Source: Panax quinquefolius (Eukaryota; Streptophyta; Magnoliopsida; Apiales; Araliaceae). Taken from it: a DNA stretch of 64,000 nt. The number at the start of each line of letters is the position of its first letter. Within the stretch, counting starts at the first letter, position 1. The notes beneath the pieces were generated by a model. It ran no database searches, had not been told where the DNA came from, and was given only the letters and a program-made list of their open reading frames with translations. The stretch spans positions 6,638,237-6,702,236 of the forward strand of contig CM035168.1 of assembly GCA_020205615.1 (NCBI GenBank), in the 5' to 3' direction. A program made the position numbers and the translations under genes. This document shows, one piece after another, positions 60,073 through 64,000 of this stretch.

Positions 60073-60317
60073 TGAAGAAGAAGAAAAAGAAGAAGAAGAG
60101 AGTGAAGAAGACTTACAAGATCTACATCTTCAAGGTGTTGAAGCGGCGATGAAGGAGGACGAATGGGAGGAGAAAGGAGGCGATAAGGGAGATAAAGAGA
60201 ATGAGCGGATGAGTGTTTTTCCTAAATTAAGGATACTAATATTGTAAATAAATATGGAAAGGTTATTATTTTTGTAATTATTTTTGTGATGCACTAATAG
60301 TGTAATTACTTTCTATT

Positions 60318-60932
60318 TGTTGTATATTATTGTAAAGGACCCAATAAATAATTGGGCTACAACTTCAATACCATCTTCTTAGTCCATTAAATCTTAATTC
60401 ACATAAACTCTAAATAAATTATTGGGCTATGACATTATTATAGTCCAATACTTTAATTCTATTTTACCCTAATCATTTAATTAGGGTTTTATTTCTCACA
60501 CTAGAAAATAAATTCCTTACTTATACCTTTTAATTTCATAACCCAATTATACTTGGTTATAAAATTAATTATTTGAGATATATAAAATAAATCTCTTAAT
60601 GCCAAAGATATATATTTATATACTAATATTCTACCATATTATATCCTCTTAGGTTAATTAATTATCACACCTAATATATATATTAGGTTACATAACTTAA
60701 TTCTTAATTCACTTGAATTAATTCTATGACCACTAAATAAAAGTAACCTTTTAGGTCATTTAGATCTCATACCATATTTAAATAACTTATTTAAGTTATA
60801 CAATTTATATTGTATAATTAAATTTAATTTCCTCTTCCTCTTCATAAAGTGTTTTCAAACAATTTATTTATATATTAAATCTATAATTTAATATTTTCAA
60901 TCATTTATTCAAATATAAATTTAATTTACTAA
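60318..60932. other. AT-rich LTR or leader sequence, unassigned
   Basis: Contains repeated GGGCTA(C/T) and ATTGGGCTATGACATTATTA phrases also seen at 58735-58815, so it is probably continuous with the C-family LTR. An alternative is the leader of a decayed copia-like element ending at the GCTTTGATACCA at 60933. No gene. Confidence 0.35.
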
Positions 60933-61521
60933 CTGCTTTGATACCAATATTCATATTTACATATTGGATCTCATCTCATATTTTTGCTTTACCTCCTTTG
61001 GTATAATATTAAATATTATACCATTATTCAAATAACATATTTCACTTCTCAAACTAATTTTAATTTTTTTCCATAAAAAGTCAACTGTTAACTTTGACCA
61101 AAAGTCAACCTTTACACATTTTGTGTTTACTGTCCATTCTGACTAAACTTGATGTTCCTGGACGAAATCGAAGCGGCGATCCATGCTTCAAAATTCTATC
61201 TCTAACTCAAATTTTGAGTTTTAAATTACTCACTTCTTATTGCTAATCGTATTAACTAACGACTTTATACTTATTCAAATCCTTATTTGCCAGTCAAGGC
61301 CATCGTTCAAGCTATGTTAATTACTAACATAGTTTTATCTTGATCCTTATATCATTAACTTAATTCATCACTCCTCTTGTTAAAATATATATAGCACCTT
61401 ACTAAGTATATATATTTCTATACATATACTCATTTTCGTTTAACCGCATAGCATCTCTTCATGTGAAATCTTATCTCCTTAAGAAAATTTCCATATGTAC
61501 TTATATAACATTTCTTAGACT

Positions 61522-64000
61522 TGTGACAACCGTAATTTTATAATTTAATTTTAATATTTATTGGATTGAATAAATATTTTTTGATGAATTAATTATTAGA
61601 TTAATTAATTAATTGATGAAGTTGTGATAGATTAATTTAATTATATGTGTTACATTTATTAAATTAATGTGGAGAATTTTATTCAAGTATGTGATTATGT
61701 GAGCTTATTGAATTAAAAGAAATATTTAATAAGCCTATGTTATTTTAATTAATTTAATTATTAATTAAAGATTTAATAATTTGGCATTATTAATCAAAGA
61801 GAATTTGAATTATGTGACTATATGTATTAATGAGAAATTATTATATTTTATTTAAAGTAAATTAAATAAGATATTAGATTTATTTTATATGGATGTGTCA
61901 TTATTTATACTATATGATAAGTTTTATTAAATTAAATAGTTTTTAAAACCTATTCTAACTAGCCAAACATGGCCTTGGTGGGAGTTGAGGGAAGTTACCC
62001 ATGATTGGGGGTAATCCGACCTCTCTCAACGCCGATTTTCTCCTTTATTATCAGACGTTTTCTCTTTTCTTATTATTTTTCTAAGTCTGGCAAAAACAGA
62101 GAGGAGAAAGAGAGAGAGAGAGTTTGAAAGTTCAGAGATTGTTAAGAGATTGTGAGAGTTAAGAAGAAATTGGGAAAGGTTTCAATCCTATTAATCTACG
62201 CTTGGATAATTCTCTTCAACCCAAATTCTTATTTTACGTCTTTTAAGTTTCATGAATATGGCTTTCATTTATTCTGTAAGTCTCTGTAAATTGGGAAAGG
62301 GTGTTGTTATAGGGATATATGTAATGATTCGAGTAGTATAACATGTTTTAATATATATTATATGGGTTTCCATATCTTCAGTTTCATGAAATTATATAGT
62401 AAAATATTTCAGAGTATGTTATATGGCCATATGGCTCTTATACGTATTTTTAATATGTTAACCATAAATTTTTCTACAAAATTCACAATGGTATATTATT
62501 ATGCATGCTAAAGCGAACAAAACGAAGTTTGAATGGTTGAAATTGGTTTTATAACGAATCTGTGGCGTTGAATGTTAGGATTTATGTTCAAAACTTCAAG
62601 AACATCAAGAACAGTCCAATTTTCATGTTTTAATCCTGTGATTATGTGTTTTAATGGATTAAAATCACTCCATAGATGTTAAGTAATGATTATGTACGAA
62701 TTTTAACATGTGGGTATGTGTAATTTGGTGAAATTAGTGTTTAAGAAGTGTTGAATTCGCTGAACTCTGTGTTCTTCGTGAACTGAGAATCAAAATCTGG
62801 AGTTTCAAATACGCACTAACTCAAAATCGAACTCTCTCACCATAGCCCATCATCGCATACAGTATACCGTGTCTTGATAGTAGCGCCTCGGCAGCATGAC
62901 GCCAAGACATAGTATAAAAGTGGCGCCGCAGCTCCACTTAGCAGAATGGTCAGAAATGAGTTTTTAAAAGTGTACAAGTATAGAAATGTGATAGCAACTT
63001 AGTCTAATGATTATAAAGACTTGTTAGACCTATAATGAGGTGTTAAAACAAAGTCTTAACACGTCCATAACACAATTACGTGTGGATTGAATGATTGAAT
63101 GCATAGTTAACTTATTGTTCATGAAGTCTTAATTTTACACTAAGTGTAATAATTGACTAAGTATGGTCATGAAGTCGAGATTAGACAAAGAATAACTTAT
63201 GATGTTTAGTACGTTATTATTGACTGGTATTGTGAACGTAATTGATATGTAGGATTTAATTCAAAGAACGAGTTTGTTTAAGTGTAATCTACGCTTGCGA
63301 AGCAAGTTTCTAAACCTTATCTTGTTACATTGAGCAAGTTTTCTAACTCTACATTTACGTTGAGCAAGTTTCTTACCCTAAACTTTCGTTGAGCAAGTTT
63401 CCTAACCCTACTTGTTATCGTTATATAAGTTGATTAATTCATCTTCGATATTGAGCAAGTTCTCATTATTATTGATCAAGCTTCATCTTATATATTAAAG
63501 TTTATTAATCTTGAAGCATGATGTTGTTATACAATAATTATTCTATTGTATACCTTTTTAGATGTTATTCAAGCTAAATATTCATTCAACGTTAAAAACC
63601 TTGTTAGACTAGCGAACCCTTATTGATTCGACTAGTCCATAGTTGATAATGATTCTAAATTTCGAATCCTTGATGAATTATCCAAACCAAACTTCCTTTA
63701 GTGCGGACTCGAATGTCAAAAGCGAGATGAACAACCTGTATAGGGATTATTTACGCTTTAGCGTTAAGATATTGTGCACAATGATGGTACTAAGGGCTAA
63801 TCCCCCAAAGTGCGAGAAGAAGAGTCCATAGTCTTATAGTCATTAAAGGTTTCAAGTAAAAACACTTGACAACCTAGGGCATAGTTCAAGGTCTTATGAC
63901 CCTCAGAATTTCTTTGGATTCTTGTTATTCATTTTTGATTCAAAAGTTAAGCTTTATATCAGAAGTTATTATTTCTCTCGCATGTTATTATTCATTGTTA
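61522..64000 (+). mobile_element. C-family LTR, plus strand, runs off the window
   Basis: Starts TGTGACAACCGTAATTTTAT and follows the C LTR in order: TTAATTAATTAATTG-rich start, GGAGGAGAAAG purine leader (62098-62130), GAGCAAGTTT repeats (63301-63480), and a block at 63690-63900 with CCAAACT..CTTTAGTGCGGACT and GGGCTAATCCCCC that matches 22440-22660. The window ends before the terminus. Confidence 0.7.
63290..63480 (+). repeat. GAGCAAGTTTCCTAACC tandem motif
   Basis: Five copies of TTGAGCAAGTTT(C)CTAACC at 30-40 bp spacing (63300, 63332, 63359, 63391 and 63451), linked by T-rich sequence ending CGTTGAG or TATTGAG. The equivalent part of the C LTR at 21985-22160 has fewer, more decayed copies. 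Confidence 0.7.

Larger units (their letters stand above)
58930..60309. mobile_element. Inverted-repeat DNA transposon derivative carrying host-gene fragments
   Basis: Left TTATTACAACAATAGTGCA and right (reversed) TAATTACACTATTAGTGCA are imperfect terminal inverted repeats that extend to about 35 bp. TTTCTATT flanks it at 58922-58929 and 60310-60317, a possible 8-bp TSD, though about 10 bases at the left do not pair, so the boundaries are approximate. Inside: a GC-richer fragment at 59060-59145, a tandem/inverted repeat block (59413-59885) and a DPH1 fragment (59931-60072). An 8- to 9-bp TSD and gene capture suggest a hAT or Mutator (Pack-type) derivative; no transposase is present. Confidence 0.6.
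56034..61521 (-). mobile_element. C-family LTR, minus strand, with an inserted element
   Basis: Starts TGTGACGCCCCCAAATCCGG, the counterpart of the C LTR end (GGTTTGGGGGTGTCACA reversed). The order of landmarks fits a reversed long LTR: a GGTGAGCAACAAATTTGCCC block, a pyrimidine-rich leader (58400-58580) and a TTGAC-rich U3 block (61072-61110). About 1.4 kb at 58930-60309 is foreign. The right boundary is uncertain: it may end at 61521 or earlier, and 60933-60944 (GCTTTGATACCA) looks like a primer-binding-site complement, so a second element may be hidden here. Confidence 0.5.

Noticed and set aside
60035..60247. Plus-strand ORF of 70 codons rich in Glu and Lys
   Set aside because: Antisense to the captured DPH1 fragment and a GAAGAA-rich stretch; no conserved feature in that frame.
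1..64000. tRNA, rRNA or other structural RNA genes
   Set aside because: No cloverleaf or rRNA core was seen on either strand; tRNA-like matches are only primer-binding sites.

Overview
This window is plant nuclear DNA: AT-rich, one intronless C2H2 zinc-finger gene of a dicot type, and otherwise a thick nest of LTR retrotransposons. The zinc-finger protein resembles ZAT10/STZ from eudicots. An asterid is my guess from overall flavour only; no species can be named from sequence alone.

Layout. 81-8150 is a solo LTR (TSD TATAA) of a long-LTR Ty3/gypsy family whose LTR reads TGTAAGACCCCAAC...TTTTGGGGGCGTCACA. It carries internal duplications and an opposite-strand solo LTR of the same family at 4578-7748 (TSD TCTAT). 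8150-14595 is the only gene-bearing island: an LTR scrap, a Stowaway-like MITE, the zinc-finger gene (9526-10227, minus) with a TATA box and a strong G-quadruplex motif upstream, another MITE-like inverted repeat, and a hairpin-rich copia (Sirevirus-like) LTR fragment at 13893-14590. 14596-18638 is another solo LTR (TSD CTAAA), also with an internal duplication.

18950-54600 is one 35.65-kb nested structure bounded by LTR termini and TSD ACTGT. The outer chromovirus-type gypsy element (A, plus strand) sits inside an older LTR (F, minus strand). A is broken by four things: a second gypsy family (C, 20196-24267) with an unusual coiled-coil ORF; a tandem LTR-internal-LTR-internal derivative (D, minus, 24268 to about 32800); a same-family element inserted in the opposite orientation (B, 35695-50430); and, inside the LTR of B, a nearly complete Ty1/copia element (40245-49330, TSD TAAAA). 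Gag, DTG protease, FIDD reverse transcriptase, RNase H, integrase and a chromodomain-like C-terminus can all be recognised for the gypsy family, but every polyprotein is broken by stops, frameshifts and deletions.

54601-64000 holds the rest of LTR F, unclassified repeats and two C-family LTRs in opposite orientation. Inside the first lies an inverted-repeat-bounded element (about 58930-60309) that has captured a fragment of the diphthamide-synthesis gene DPH1 and carries a 101-bp tandem repeat.

The most interesting unexplained structure is in the LTRs. Two different arrays of short stem-loops recur in the predicted transcribed part of the gypsy LTRs, and a string of TTAGT-loop hairpins with changing stems lies in the copia LTR fragment. 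Copies also differ from each other mainly at CHG/CG-like sites, often by indels, which points to either methylation-linked sequencing error or an unusual mutational process. No tRNA, rRNA, CRISPR array or intact transposon protein was seen.
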